NCBI RefSeq assembly: GCF_001591345.1
Contig: NZ_BCUS01000007.1
Coordinates: 31,408 to 95,407, forward strand
DNA: 64,000 bases
Origin: Variovorax boronicumulans NBRC 103145
GTDB taxonomy: Bacteria > Pseudomonadota > Gammaproteobacteria > Burkholderiales > Burkholderiaceae_C
Direction: 5' to 3'
The notes below the pieces were generated by a model, which did no database searches, was not told the origin of the DNA, and saw only the letters and a program-made list of their open reading frames with translations. Made by a program: the position numbers and the translations under genes. This document shows, piece by piece, positions 1-8,397 of the stretch. Within the stretch, counting starts at the first letter, position 1. Every line of letters starts with the position of its first letter.

Positions 1-210
1 CGGGCTTCGCCCTCCTCCTTGATTTCGCTGCGGGAAGCACCCAGTGCCCTGAGCACAAGGCACGCTGTCGGTTCACAGCCGATCAACCAGTGCTCTGAAC
101 ACGCTCACGTCGATGGGGTGCCTTGCGCAGCGAAATCAAGGAGGAGCCCGAAGGGCGGGGGACATTCGCGGAGCAAGGCACCCCGTCGGCGGGAGCGCCG
201 CCCTGAACAG
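1..210 (-). repeat. Composite dispersed repeat, copy A (cut by window start)
   Basis: Reverse-orientation copy of an element also found near 12.9, 42.8 and 53.0 kb. It begins inside a unit 2 whose right arm is 32-56, continues through a 55-bp linker (57-111), and ends with unit 1 (112-187), which has 15-bp inverted arms at 112-126 and 173-187 (14 of 15 match). The end motif CGCCCTGAACAG lies at 199-210. The core is rich in GGAGGAG and GGGGGACATTCGCGG. It lies just downstream of the binding-protein gene that ends at 236. No coding role is seen. Confidence 0.8.
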
Positions 211-235
211 CAGCGCTCCCACCGGCGAAGCGAAA

Positions 236-1420
236 TTACTTGGCTTTACCCGGGTCCTTCACGCCCTTGAGCACGTCGAACTCGACGTTGTAGAGCTGCC
301 CGTCCTTCTTTTCAACCTTGCGCAGGTACACGTCCTGCACGATGTCGCGCGTCTGCGCATCGATCAGCACCTGGCCGCGCGGGCTTTCGAAGACCTGGCC
401 CTTCATGGCTGCCAGCAGCGCTTCACCGCCGCCCTGGCCCTTGGTGGTCTTGAGGGCTTCGTAGATCACGCGCATGCCGTCATAGCCGCCCACGGCCATG
501 AAGTTGGGGCGCATCTTGGGGTTGGCTTTCTGGAAGGCCTCGACGAACTTCTTGTTCAGCGCCGAGGGGTGCGCGGCCGAGTAGTGGTGCGAGGTGACCA
601 CGCCCAGCGCGCCGTCGCCCATGTCGTTCAGCTGGTCGTCATCCGTCACGTCGCCGGTGGCGATCATCTTGATGCCGGCCTTGTCCATGCCGCGCTCCAG
701 GAACTGCTTCATCACCGCCGCGCCCGCGCCCGAGGGCACGAAGACGAACAGCGCGTCGGGCTTGGCGTCGCGCACCTTCTGCAGGAACGGCGCGAAGTCG
801 GGGTTGCGCAGCGGCACGCGCAGCTTCTCGAGCACCTTGCCGCCGTTGAGCTGGAAGCGGTCGCTGAAGAACTTCTCGGCGTCGTTGCCGGGGCCGTAGT
901 CGGTGACCAGCGTGACCACCGACTTCACGCCGTTCTTGGGCGCCCAGTCGCCCATCACCACCGACACCTGCGGCAGCGTGAAGCTGCTGCGCACGATGTA
1001 GGGCGAGGCCTCGGTGATGCTCGAGGTGGCCGCGGCCATCACGACCTGCGGCGTCTTCGACTGCGTGGCCAGCGGCGCGGCGGCCAGCGCGGCCGGGGTG
1101 ATGCCGAAGCCGGCGATCACGTTGACCTTGTCGTTGACGATGAGCTCCTGCGCCAGGCGCTTGGTCACGTCGGGCAGGCCGGTGTCGTCCTTCACGATCA
1201 GCTCGACCTTCTTGCCGGCCACGGTGTCGCCGTTCTGTGCCATGTACAGGCGCGCGGCGGCCTCGATCTGGCGGCCGGTGGAGGCCGACTGCCCCGTCAT
1301 CGGCAGGATCAGGCCGATCTTGAACTTGTTGTCCTGGGCGCTGGCCACAGGCAGCGACAGCGCGGTGGCGAGCGCAATCGCCGAAAGGCCGGCGGTCTGG
1401 ATGAGATGGCGTCTTTGCAT
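236..1420 (-). CDS. Branched-chain amino acid-type ABC transporter substrate-binding protein
   Basis: Periplasmic ligand-binding protein of the LivJ/Leu-Ile-Val family (peripla_BP_6), 394 residues. The start at 1420 is chosen because AAGGAAA lies just upstream and the protein then begins MQRRHLIQTAGL, a signal peptide ending near ALSLPVASAQ. The mature part opens with KIGLILPMTGQSAS, typical of this fold. It is the last gene on the minus strand after a VanA-type oxygenase, a GntR regulator and a VanB-type reductase. By context it may bind an aromatic or methoxylated compound for uptake; the ligand is not readable from sequence. No permease or ATPase gene is adjacent inside the window. Confidence 0.9.
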   Translation of the reverse strand: MQRRHLIQTAGLSAIALATALSLPVASAQDNKFKIGLILPMTGQSASTGRQIEAAARLYMAQNGDTVAGKKVELIVKDDTGLPDVTKRLAQELIVNDKVNVIAGFGITPAALAAAPLATQSKTPQVVMAAATSSITEASPYIVRSSFTLPQVSVVMGDWAPKNGVKSVVTLVTDYGPGNDAEKFFSDRFQLNGGKVLEKLRVPLRNPDFAPFLQKVRDAKPDALFVFVPSGAGAAVMKQFLERGMDKAGIKMIATGDVTDDDQLNDMGDGALGVVTSHHYSAAHPSALNKKFVEAFQKANPKMRPNFMAVGGYDGMRVIYEALKTTKGQGGGEALLAAMKGQVFESPRGQVLIDAQTRDIVQDVYLRKVEKKDGQLYNVEFDVLKGVKDPGKAK

Positions 1421-1524
1421 GGAATTTTCCTTTGAGGGACGGAACGCGAAACCGGGCGTATTTTGAACAATTCGCAACAATTGACGGAGCAGGCAACCAC
1501 CTACCCACCCGCCGCACGGGTCTT

Positions 1525-1566
1525 TGTTGCGCGATCAGTCGAATGGTTGCGCGATGATCGCGCAAC
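1525..1566. promoter_or_regulatory. Repeated GTTGCGCGAT motif and hairpin between reductase and binding-protein genes
   Basis: GTTGCGCGAT occurs at 1525 and again at 1546, 21 bp apart (two helical turns). The second copy is also the left arm of a perfect 9-bp inverted repeat, GTTGCGCGA (1546-1554) and TCGCGCAAC (1558-1566). It sits 9 bp past the reductase stop codon and 105-146 bp upstream of the binding-protein start. It could be a tandem operator for the binding-protein gene or a processing hairpin; no T-run follows, so an intrinsic terminator is less likely. Confidence 0.4.
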
Positions 1567-1574
1567 CGATGTTT

Positions 1575-2564
1575 TCAACGGTCGGGGCGGTACGCGGAAT
1601 CGAGCGTGAGCGTACCCACGGCGCGTGACACGCAGGCGCAGATGCGCGTGGTCGCCTGCTTCTCGTGCGGGCTCAGGAACACGTCGCGGTGATCGACTTC
1701 GCCGTCCACGGCCAGCACGTCCATGGCGCACAGGCCGCACTCGCCGCGCTTGCAGTCCGACAGGGTCTGCACGCCGGCCGCATCGAGCGCGTCGAGCAGG
1801 GTGCAGTCGGCCGGCACGGTGATCGACAGGTCGTGGCGCGGAATGCGCACGGTGAAAGCCTGCGTCGCAAGCCGCCCGCTGCTGCCGAAGGTTTCGAAGC
1901 GCAGGTCGGCGAGCGGCCGGCCCGCCGCGGCCCAGGCACGCTTGACGGCTTCGAGCATCGGCACCGGGCCGCAGGTGTAGAGCTGGCCGCCGGGCGGCAA
2001 CGCGGCGATGGCCGCGTCGAAGTCGATGGGCGCGGCGCCTTCGTGCGCCTGCACGCCGGCCTCGCCCAGCGCGTCGCGCAGGGTGTCGAGGTAGCCGAAC
2101 TCGCCCGCATGGCGCGCGCCGTACAGCATGGCCACCGGCACGCCGCGGCGTCGGGCCAGCGCGCCCAGGCGCTGCGCCATCAGCACCAGCGGCGTGATGC
2201 CGATGCCGCCGGCCACCAGCAGGTAGCCGGGCGCCGCGAGGTCGAGCGGAAAGTGGTTCTGCGGCGCGCTCACCTGCAGCCGGTCGCCCTCGGCCAGCCG
2301 CCACATCGCGCGCGAGCCGCCACGGCCGTCGTCCAGCCGCTTGACGGCGATGCGCCAGCAGCTGCCGTCGCCCTCGCCCACCAGCGAGTAGGAGCGCGTC
2401 TGCACGCGGCCCTGCTCGGTCATCACCTGCACCTGCAGGTGGGCGCCGGGCTCATGCGCGGCAACGAAGTCGGTGTCGGGGCGCAGCGTGAACTCGCGCA
2501 CGGTGGGCGTGACGTCGCGCAGCGCCACCACCTGCGCCTGCATCCATTGAAGATCGCTTTTCAT
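1575..2564 (-). CDS. vanB: VanB-type oxidoreductase (flavin, NAD, 2Fe-2S)
   Basis: Reductase of the phthalate dioxygenase reductase/vanillate O-demethylase family, 329 residues, the usual length. It passes electrons from NAD(P)H through flavin to a C-terminal plant-type 2Fe-2S centre and on to a Rieske oxygenase. The N-terminal flavin part carries RSYSLVG (58-63). The nucleotide-binding part has VAGGIGITPL (117-126). The iron-sulfur ligands are C271, C276, C279 and C309 (pattern CKRGECGLC). It is the third gene after the VanA-type oxygenase and the GntR regulator, so it is the likely partner of that oxygenase. The gene symbol is by family; the true substrate is unproven. Confidence 0.9.
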   Translation of the reverse strand: MKSDLQWMQAQVVALRDVTPTVREFTLRPDTDFVAAHEPGAHLQVQVMTEQGRVQTRSYSLVGEGDGSCWRIAVKRLDDGRGGSRAMWRLAEGDRLQVSAPQNHFPLDLAAPGYLLVAGGIGITPLVLMAQRLGALARRRGVPVAMLYGARHAGEFGYLDTLRDALGEAGVQAHEGAAPIDFDAAIAALPPGGQLYTCGPVPMLEAVKRAWAAAGRPLADLRFETFGSSGRLATQAFTVRIPRHDLSITVPADCTLLDALDAAGVQTLSDCKRGECGLCAMDVLAVDGEVDHRDVFLSPHEKQATTRICACVSRAVGTLTLDSAYRPDR

Positions 2565-2607
2565 CGGGGAACACCAGCGGGGAAAGAAAGAAAAAGGAAG
2601 TCGTCGA

Positions 2608-3381
2608 TCAGCCGCGACGGCGGATCAGTTGCACGCCCGGCAGCGGACGCTGTTCGGCGCTCGGCGTGCCGTGCAGCGCCTCGCGCAGGTTGCGCCGCGC
2701 AATGCGGCTGTGCTCGCGCATCAGCGCCTCGGCGCGCGAGCCCTCGCCGGACTCGATGGCGTCGAGCACCTGCAGGTGCTGGTCCTGCGCAATCACGAGC
2801 ATGTCGCGCGCGGCCGGCGAATTGGCCTGCACGATGACGAAGCCGGAGGGCGAGGCGAACGGCAGGTTGACCACGCGCTCGAGCTGCTGCGCGATGACGG
2901 GGCTGCCCGCCATCTCGCACAGCAGCGCATGGAATTTCTCGTTGTGCGTGACGTAGCGCGAGAAGGCCGCGTCGTCGAGCGCGGGCTCGCGCAGCAGCTC
3001 GTCGATGCGCGTGAGGCAGGCGCGCGCTTCGCGCAGCACCACGGGCGCCGCGCCGCGCTCGGCCGCCAGCCGCGCCACGAGGCCTTCGAGCGTGCCGCGC
3101 AGCTCGATGGCATCGGCCACGTCGCGTTCGGAAAAGGTGCGCACCGCATAGCCGCCGTTGGGCAGCGCTTCGAGCAGGCCTTCCTGTTCGAGCCGCATCA
3201 ACGCGCTGCGCACCGGCGTGCGCGACACGCCGAGCTGTTCGGAAATGGCGACCTCGGCAATGCGCGCGCCGCCGGGCAGTTCGCCCGCGAGGATCATCTC
3301 GCGCAGCCGCAGCTGCGCCTTCACGGCCTGCGAACTGCCGCTGTCGCCGGGCTCGGCGGGAGAGACGGTGGCGACCTTCAT
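2608..3381 (-). CDS. GntR-family (FCD domain) transcriptional regulator
   Basis: 257-residue regulator. The N-terminal winged helix-turn-helix holds [20 protein letters not shown] (roughly residues 45-65). An all-helical FCD ligand-binding domain follows, with the [18 protein letters not shown] helix and conserved DELL and HNEKFH segments. The start at 3381 overlaps the stop of the upstream oxygenase by one base (TGATG), so the two are translationally coupled. Regulators of this type control vanillate demethylase genes in several proteobacteria (VanR). The likely binding sites are the two GTATACAGA motifs in the divergent region 4491-4635. Confidence 0.88.
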   Translation of the reverse strand: MKVATVSPAEPGDSGSSQAVKAQLRLREMILAGELPGGARIAEVAISEQLGVSRTPVRSALMRLEQEGLLEALPNGGYAVRTFSERDVADAIELRGTLEGLVARLAAERGAAPVVLREARACLTRIDELLREPALDDAAFSRYVTHNEKFHALLCEMAGSPVIAQQLERVVNLPFASPSGFVIVQANSPAARDMLVIAQDQHLQVLDAIESGEGSRAEALMREHSRIARRNLREALHGTPSAEQRPLPGVQLIRRRG

Positions 3382-4490
3382 CACGCGGCCTGGCTCTCTG
3401 GGGCGGGACGGATCGGGATCGCGGCGCGCGCGGGCCGCTCCTTCTCGATCATGCGGTCGATGAGGCGGCGCGCCCACATCGAGCCGGCGTCGATGTTGAG
3501 GTTGTAGAACTGGTGGTCGGGGTGCTCGTCGATGGCTTTCTGCTGTGCCTCGAGCACGATCTCGTCCTCGCGGAAGATGCCCGAGACGCCCTCGCGCAGC
3601 TCGTGCGTGAGGCGCTGTTCGCCCAGGCAGTAGTTGCGCGCAAAGGCCCAGAAGTACAGGCAGGTCTTGTCGGTCTCGGGCGTGATGGTGTTGAGCACGT
3701 AGCCGTTGACGCCCTTGCTGCGGTCGCCGGCGTTGTCGTTCGACGGCACCGCGCCGCTGCCCGCCTCGGCCACGCCGACGTCGATGTTCACGGTGCACGG
3801 ACCTTCGAAACGGATGATCTGCCAGCGGTCGACCTTGCCCGTGTAGCCGCGCGCATGGCGGATCTGGTTGCCCCAGAACGGCGGCGCGTCGATGTTCTCC
3901 ATCCAGCGCGTGACGGTGGCCGAGCGGTCGCCGTGCGTGGCCACGAAGGGCGCCTCGGCCACTTCGCGGTTGCCGATGGACGAGCCGTGCACGAAGGTCT
4001 CGTGCGTGAGGTCCATGAGGTTGTCGACCACGAGGCGGTAGTCGCAGTGGACGCGGATCATCTTGCCGTCGCCGGCCCAGGCCGGGTCGTCGTTCCAGTG
4101 CATGTCGGGCACCAGCGCGGGGTCGGCCTTGGCCGGGTCGCCGGGCCAGATCCACACGAAGCGGTGCTTCTCGACCACCGGAAAGCTGCGCACGCAGGCC
4201 GAGGGGTTGAGCGTTTCCTGGCTCGGCATGTGGGTGCAGCGGCCCTGGCTGTTGTAGACCAGGCCGTGGTAGCCGCAAACCAGCTCGTCGCCCTCGAGGC
4301 GGCCCAGCGACAGCGGCATCAGCCGGTGCCAGCAGGCGTCTTCGAGCGCGGCCACCTGGCCGTCGGTGCGGCGAAACAGCACCACTTTCTGGTTGCAGAT
4401 GGTGCGTGGCAGCAGCGCGTGACGCACTTCGACGTCGTAGGCGGCGGCATACCAGGCGTTGAGCGGAAAGGCGGTCGTGGGCGTCTTCAT
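3381..4490 (-). CDS. vanA: VanA-type Rieske oxygenase (vanillate O-demethylase-like)
   Basis: Terminal oxygenase of a two-component Rieske monooxygenase, 369 residues. Rieske ligands are C53 and H55 (CWH in place of the more common CPH) and C72 and H75 (CGYHG). The mononuclear iron site is [12 protein letters not shown] with H163 and H168. Much of the chain resembles Pseudomonas VanA, for example [24 protein letters not shown] and HMENI-like segments. VanA converts vanillate to protocatechuate plus formaldehyde; a related methoxyaromatic is equally possible here. It heads a minus-strand operon with the GntR regulator and the reductase. Confidence 0.9.
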   Translation of the reverse strand: MKTPTTAFPLNAWYAAAYDVEVRHALLPRTICNQKVVLFRRTDGQVAALEDACWHRLMPLSLGRLEGDELVCGYHGLVYNSQGRCTHMPSQETLNPSACVRSFPVVEKHRFVWIWPGDPAKADPALVPDMHWNDDPAWAGDGKMIRVHCDYRLVVDNLMDLTHETFVHGSSIGNREVAEAPFVATHGDRSATVTRWMENIDAPPFWGNQIRHARGYTGKVDRWQIIRFEGPCTVNIDVGVAEAGSGAVPSNDNAGDRSKGVNGYVLNTITPETDKTCLYFWAFARNYCLGEQRLTHELREGVSGIFREDEIVLEAQQKAIDEHPDHQFYNLNIDAGSMWARRLIDRMIEKERPARAAIPIRPAPESQAA

Positions 4491-4496
4491 GAATAC

Positions 4497-4514
4497 GCAA
4501 TGTATACAGAACAG
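4497..4514. promoter_or_regulatory. Candidate GntR operator, copy 1
   Basis: GCAATGTATACAGAACAG contains the palindrome TGTATACA (4501-4508). A related sequence with the same GTATACAGA core lies at 4561-4578. This copy is 7 bases upstream of the oxygenase start (4490), so a bound regulator would block initiation or early elongation. Assignment to the neighbouring GntR protein is an inference. Confidence 0.45.
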
Positions 4515-4560
4515 AGAGAAATTCCAGCACCAAACCCCTCATTCAAGGGTAAACACTGAC

Positions 4561-4578
4561 GCATACGTATACAGACAG
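4561..4578. promoter_or_regulatory. Candidate GntR operator, copy 2
   Basis: GCATACGTATACAGACAG shares GTATACAGA with the copy at 4497-4514 and includes ATACGTAT. It lies about 58 bases upstream of the MetE-like gene start (4636), placing one copy near each divergent gene. Confidence 0.45.
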
Positions 4579-4635
4579 GCTTTTCCCGAAGGCGCTAGGA
4601 TTCCGCTCGTTCACAGTCACGACGGAGTTCATTCC

Positions 4636-5757
4636 ATGTCCCAGCATGCCGCCCTGCCCGCCCGCTACGACCACGTGGGCAGCTTCCTGCGCCCGCAGTA
4701 CCTGCTCGAAGCCCGCGAGCAGAAAGCCAAGGGCCAGATCACGCCCGAGCAACTGCGCGAGGTCGAAGACAAGGCCATCACCGAGATCGTCCGCTTCCAG
4801 GAAGACATCGGCCTGAAAAGCATCACCGACGGCGAGTTCCGCCGCACCTACTTCCACATCGACTTCCTCGACCAGCTCGGCGGCGTAAAGACCGACATTC
4901 CGGTCACCATCCGCCGCCCCGACGGCACCGAGGAACTGGCGCCGCCCGCGATGCGCGTGATCGACAAGGTGCGCCACGTGAAGGACATCCAGCTCGCCGA
5001 CTTCCAGTACCTCAAGAGCCAGGTTTCGGCCGGCCGCACGCCGAAGGTGACCATCCCCTCGCCGACGATGCTGCACTTCCGCGGCGGCCGTGCGGGCATC
5101 AGCAAGGACGCCTACCCCGAGCTCGACCCGGTGTTCTACGACGACGTGGCCAAGGCCTACGGCGACGAGCTGCGCTCGCTCGCCGCAGCCGGCTGCACCT
5201 ACGTGCAGATGGACGACACCAACCTCGCCTACCTGTGCGACGAGCACATGCGCGAAGCCGCCCGCAAGCGCGGTGACGACCCGAACGAACTGCCGCACCG
5301 CTACGCCGCCTTCATCAACAAGGTGGTGGCGCAGAAGCCGCCGGGCATGCTGCTGGCCATGCACCTGTGCCGCGGCAACTTCAAGAGCACGCACGCCGCG
5401 GCCGGCAACTACGAGCCGGTGGCCGAGGCGCTGCTGAAGGAGATGGACCTCGACGCCTACTTCATGGAATACGACGACGCCCGCTCGGGCGACTTCAAGC
5501 CGCTGCGCTACCTGCCCAAGGGCAAGACGGTGGTGCTCGGCCTCGTGACCACGAAGTTCGGCGAGATGGAAGACAAGGACGAGCTCAAGCGCCGCATCGA
5601 GGACGCCAGCAAGTACGCCTCGCTCGACCAGCTCGCGCTGTCGCCGCAGTGCGGCTTCTCCAGCACGGTGCACGGCAACAACATCGCCGTCGAAGCGCAG
5701 CGCAACAAGCTGCGGCTCGTGGTCGAGACGGCGCAGGAGGTCTGGGGCTCGACCTGA
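4636..5757 (+). CDS. MetE-like (cobalamin-independent) methyltransferase domain protein
   Basis: 373-residue protein equal to the C-terminal catalytic half of cobalamin-independent methionine synthase (YxjG/YxjH type). The zinc ligands of MetE are all present: H243 and C245 (MHLCRG), E278 (FMEYDD) and C339 (SPQCGFSS). The start at 4636 is preceded by a GGAG and gives the usual family N-terminus (ARYDHVGSFLRP). The full MetE N-terminal half is absent, so it may use a methyl donor other than polyglutamylated methyl-folate. It is divergent from a VanA-type demethylase with shared candidate operators, hinting at a link to one-carbon groups; this is inference. Confidence 0.88.
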   Translation: MSQHAALPARYDHVGSFLRPQYLLEAREQKAKGQITPEQLREVEDKAITEIVRFQEDIGLKSITDGEFRRTYFHIDFLDQLGGVKTDIPVTIRRPDGTEELAPPAMRVIDKVRHVKDIQLADFQYLKSQVSAGRTPKVTIPSPTMLHFRGGRAGISKDAYPELDPVFYDDVAKAYGDELRSLAAAGCTYVQMDDTNLAYLCDEHMREAARKRGDDPNELPHRYAAFINKVVAQKPPGMLLAMHLCRGNFKSTHAAAGNYEPVAEALLKEMDLDAYFMEYDDARSGDFKPLRYLPKGKTVVLGLVTTKFGEMEDKDELKRRIEDASKYASLDQLALSPQCGFSSTVHGNNIAVEAQRNKLRLVVETAQEVWGST

Positions 5758-5784
5758 CGCGCGCTTTCTGTTGAAGTCGGGGGC

Positions 5785-6453
5785 ATGACGACGACGCAGA
5801 TTTACTCCGGCCCCCTCAGCATGTTCGGCGCGAAGGTACAGATCGCCGCGTACGAAAAAAGCATCACCTTCGAGCTCATCTTGGTGCCGTTTACCACCGA
5901 CGACGCCTACGAGCCCAAGCACCCCGAGGTGCTGCGCGTGAACCCGGTGAAGCAGCAGGTGCCGGTGCTGGTCGACGAGGAGGTGGCGCTGTTCGACTCG
6001 ACGCAGATCTTCGAGTACCTCGAAGACCGCTACCCGCAGCCCGCGCTGTGGCCCGAGGGCATTGCCGATCGGGCCCGCGCGCGGCAGCTGGAGCAGAAGT
6101 CGGACGAGGTGTTTTTTCCGAACGTCATCAAGCTCTTCGGCTTGCAGGACGCCATGCAGAGCGCGCCGGCCGTGGCCGCATGTGCCGGCTGCGCGCGCTT
6201 CTACGAAGAGATGGAGGGCCTGCTCGCCACGCGCGAATACCTGGCCGGCCCTTACTCCTTCGCCGACATCGCCTTCTACATGGCGCATGTGTTCGCCGAC
6301 CGCAAAGGCGCCGGCATGACCGGCGCCACGCCGCGCCTCGTGGCCTGGCGCGAGCGCGTGGGCGCGCGGCCCGCCGTGCGCGCGGTGGTCGATCCGATGA
6401 TGCGGTTCCTGGCTTCGCAAGGGCGCGGCGTGCCGGCCTTCCTGCAGCGCTGA
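5785..6453 (+). CDS. Glutathione S-transferase family protein
   Basis: 222 residues. The N-terminal thioredoxin-like domain (about 1-80) contains NPVKQQVPVLVDEEVALFDSTQIFEYLEDRYPQ-type family signatures: the cis-proline VPVLV and the glutathione-contacting D-S/T pair. An alpha-helical C-terminal domain follows, with PYSFADIAFYMA matching the conserved N-capping region (S/T-x-x-D). It follows the MetE-like gene by 27 bases on the same strand and may be co-transcribed. The substrate is unknown; GSTs near aromatic oxygenase genes often remove reactive intermediates or cleave ethers. Confidence 0.88.
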   Translation: MTTTQIYSGPLSMFGAKVQIAAYEKSITFELILVPFTTDDAYEPKHPEVLRVNPVKQQVPVLVDEEVALFDSTQIFEYLEDRYPQPALWPEGIADRARARQLEQKSDEVFFPNVIKLFGLQDAMQSAPAVAACAGCARFYEEMEGLLATREYLAGPYSFADIAFYMAHVFADRKGAGMTGATPRLVAWRERVGARPAVRAVVDPMMRFLASQGRGVPAFLQR

Positions 6454-6478
6454 GCGGGCACCGAGGCATCACCCGCCC

Positions 6479-7858
6479 ATGCCGGACACCCTCTTCGACT
6501 GGCTGCCCTCCCCTTCGCAGCATTTTCTTGTCGTCACTTTCGCGTTGCTGGTCTATGTGCTGACCACGCGCACGCGCCGCGAGCAGCGCGCCCCCACCAC
6601 CGCCATCGCGTGGGTCATGGGGCTGGTGCTCATGCCCTACGTGATCCTGCCGATGTACCTGCTGTTCGGCCAGCGCAAGCTGCGCCCGACCGGTGCGCCC
6701 CGGCCGCCGCGTTCGCTGCCGCCGGGCCACTGGGCGGCCGACCTGATCGAGAGCTTCGGGCTGGCGCCGCCCGGGCGCTGCGCGATCCGCATGCACGCCG
6801 ACGGCGAGGCCGCGCGCGAGGCGCTGTTCGAGGTGATCGACGGCGCGCGCCAGCGCCTGGACGTGTGCACCTTCATCATCGGCGACGACGCGCTCGGCCA
6901 CGCCGTGCTGGCGCGGCTCGCGCAGCGCGCGCGCGAGGGCGTCAAGGTGCGCGTGCTGCTCGACGGCTTCGGTGCGCTGTCGCTGCCGCGCCATCACTTC
7001 GACCGGCTGCGCGCGGCCGGCGGCGAGGTGGCGGTGTTCCGCCCCTTCTTCAGCCTGCGCCGCATCGGGCCGCGCAACCTGCGCAACCACCGCAAGCTCA
7101 CCATCGCCGACGACCGCTGGCTGTGGTCGGGCGGGCGCAACCTCGCGGGCGAGTACTTCTCCGGCAACGACAAACACCCCGAAGCCTGGCACGACCTGTC
7201 GTTCGACCTGCAGGGCAGCGTGGCCGCCGCCGCCGCGCGCCAGTTCGACCACGACTGGAGCTCGGTGCGCGGACGCAAGGCGCGCGCCATCACCGCCGCC
7301 GACGTGCCCGCGGGCCCCGGCTGCGCGATGGCCCAGTTCCTGCCGAGCGGCCCCGACCAGACCGAGGACACGGCGCATGCGCTGCTCATCGACGCCTGCT
7401 TTCGCGCCGAGCACCGCATCCTCGCGATCACGCCCTACTTCGTGCCCGGCGACGGCCTGCGCGACGCGCTGCGCCTCGCCGCGCGGCGCGGCGTGCAGGT
7501 GACCATCGCGATGCCCGCGCAGTCGAACCACCGGCTGGCCGACTTCGTGCGCGCACGCGCCATGCGCGACCTGGCGCGCGCGGGCGTGAGCTTTCGCATG
7601 CTGCCCTTCATGGCCCACGCCAAGGCCGTGGTGGTCGACGACGAACTGGCAATGTGCGGCTCGATCAACCTCGACCTGCGCAGCCTGCTGCTGAACCACG
7701 AGGCGGCGGTGGTGTTCTACGGCCACGACGACATCGAATGGCTGGCCGAATGGATCGAGACCACCGCCTCGGCCGGCGAGCCCTACCGCGCGCGGCGCCC
7801 GGGGCTGCTGCGCGACGTGGCCGAAGGGCTGCTGCTGACCGTCGCCTTCCAGCTGTAG
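6479..7858 (+). CDS. cls: Cardiolipin synthase / phospholipase D family
   Basis: 459-residue membrane-anchored phospholipase D superfamily enzyme. Two hydrophobic N-terminal segments lie at about 16-30 and 43-64. Both HKD motifs are complete: H204, K206, D211 (NHRKLTIADD) and H380, K382, D387 (HAKAVVVDD), each followed by the usual GG-R-N or GSIN-D segment. The reaction is transfer of a phosphatidyl group between phosphatidylglycerol molecules to make cardiolipin. No partner gene is obvious. The length and domain order match bacterial Cls enzymes. Confidence 0.9.
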   Translation: MPDTLFDWLPSPSQHFLVVTFALLVYVLTTRTRREQRAPTTAIAWVMGLVLMPYVILPMYLLFGQRKLRPTGAPRPPRSLPPGHWAADLIESFGLAPPGRCAIRMHADGEAAREALFEVIDGARQRLDVCTFIIGDDALGHAVLARLAQRAREGVKVRVLLDGFGALSLPRHHFDRLRAAGGEVAVFRPFFSLRRIGPRNLRNHRKLTIADDRWLWSGGRNLAGEYFSGNDKHPEAWHDLSFDLQGSVAAAAARQFDHDWSSVRGRKARAITAADVPAGPGCAMAQFLPSGPDQTEDTAHALLIDACFRAEHRILAITPYFVPGDGLRDALRLAARRGVQVTIAMPAQSNHRLADFVRARAMRDLARAGVSFRMLPFMAHAKAVVVDDELAMCGSINLDLRSLLLNHEAAVVFYGHDDIEWLAEWIETTASAGEPYRARRPGLLRDVAEGLLLTVAFQL

Positions 7859-8397
7859 GCGGGCGGCGCATCGCCCAGGATGCACGAATGCAACACAATT
7901 GCAACCAATTGAACAATCGCACTAGAATCGCCACCGGTTCCGGTGGATGACCGTTCTTCCGGAGCCCCCTGCATCGCGGGGCAGCCCGCTCCGGCCCGGC
8001 CTCATGGGGCCCACCGAAGCGCCATTCGTACCGCCGTTGTCGTGAGAAAGTGCCCAAATAACAGGCACCACTACAGCGAGGCAAGCTCCCTTCCTACGAG
8101 CCCAAAAATTAAGATAAAGGTTCACTGATTGTTGCCACATCGTGTGGAGGAATGAGCGGTCCGCCCGCCCTCTGCACTGAATGAGCAACCAGTAGTCCCC
8201 CCGCACTTCAGAAGCATCGGCGTCCGTCAGGGCGTATCGCCTTCGGCGACCTCGATGCGATGCAGGAGCGTGACCGGCAAAGGCGGTCGCGGCGGGGTTT
8301 GAGCGCTGGGCGCCGGGCGACACCTTCGCGCGGCCCCAAGCGATCCCCTTTGTTGTCGATCACTGCCGGATTCCCCTGAGCACGGGGAGAAAAATCG
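7859..8397. other. 539-base non-coding leader upstream of the secreted Ig-like protein
   Basis: No convincing gene is seen. A good sigma-70 promoter match, TTGCAA (7899-7904), 18-bp spacer, TAGAAT (7923-7928), is followed by several inverted repeats: CCACCGG-TT-CCGGTGG around 7931-7946 and CCGGAGC with GCTCCGG near 7960-7995. The stretch about 8040-8120 is AT-richer than its surroundings. This could be a long structured 5' leader of the gene at 8398 or a separate small RNA. No known riboswitch was recognised. Confidence 0.4.
7899..7928 (+). promoter_or_regulatory. Sigma-70-type promoter
   Basis: TTGCAA and TAGAAT with an 18-bp spacer. Transcription would start near 7935, about 460 bases before the next gene. 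It is the best promoter match in this gap. Confidence 0.4.

Noticed and set aside
113..1435. Long open frame on the plus strand opposite the ABC binding-protein gene
   Set aside because: It is an antisense shadow typical of high-GC DNA: rich in Arg, Ala, His and Gly with no domain. The minus strand encodes a clear family protein with a signal peptide.
2608..4542. Single 644-residue fusion of an upstream segment with the GntR regulator
   Set aside because: The first part is out-of-frame translation of the oxygenase gene; the regulator starts at 3381 with a TGATG overlap.
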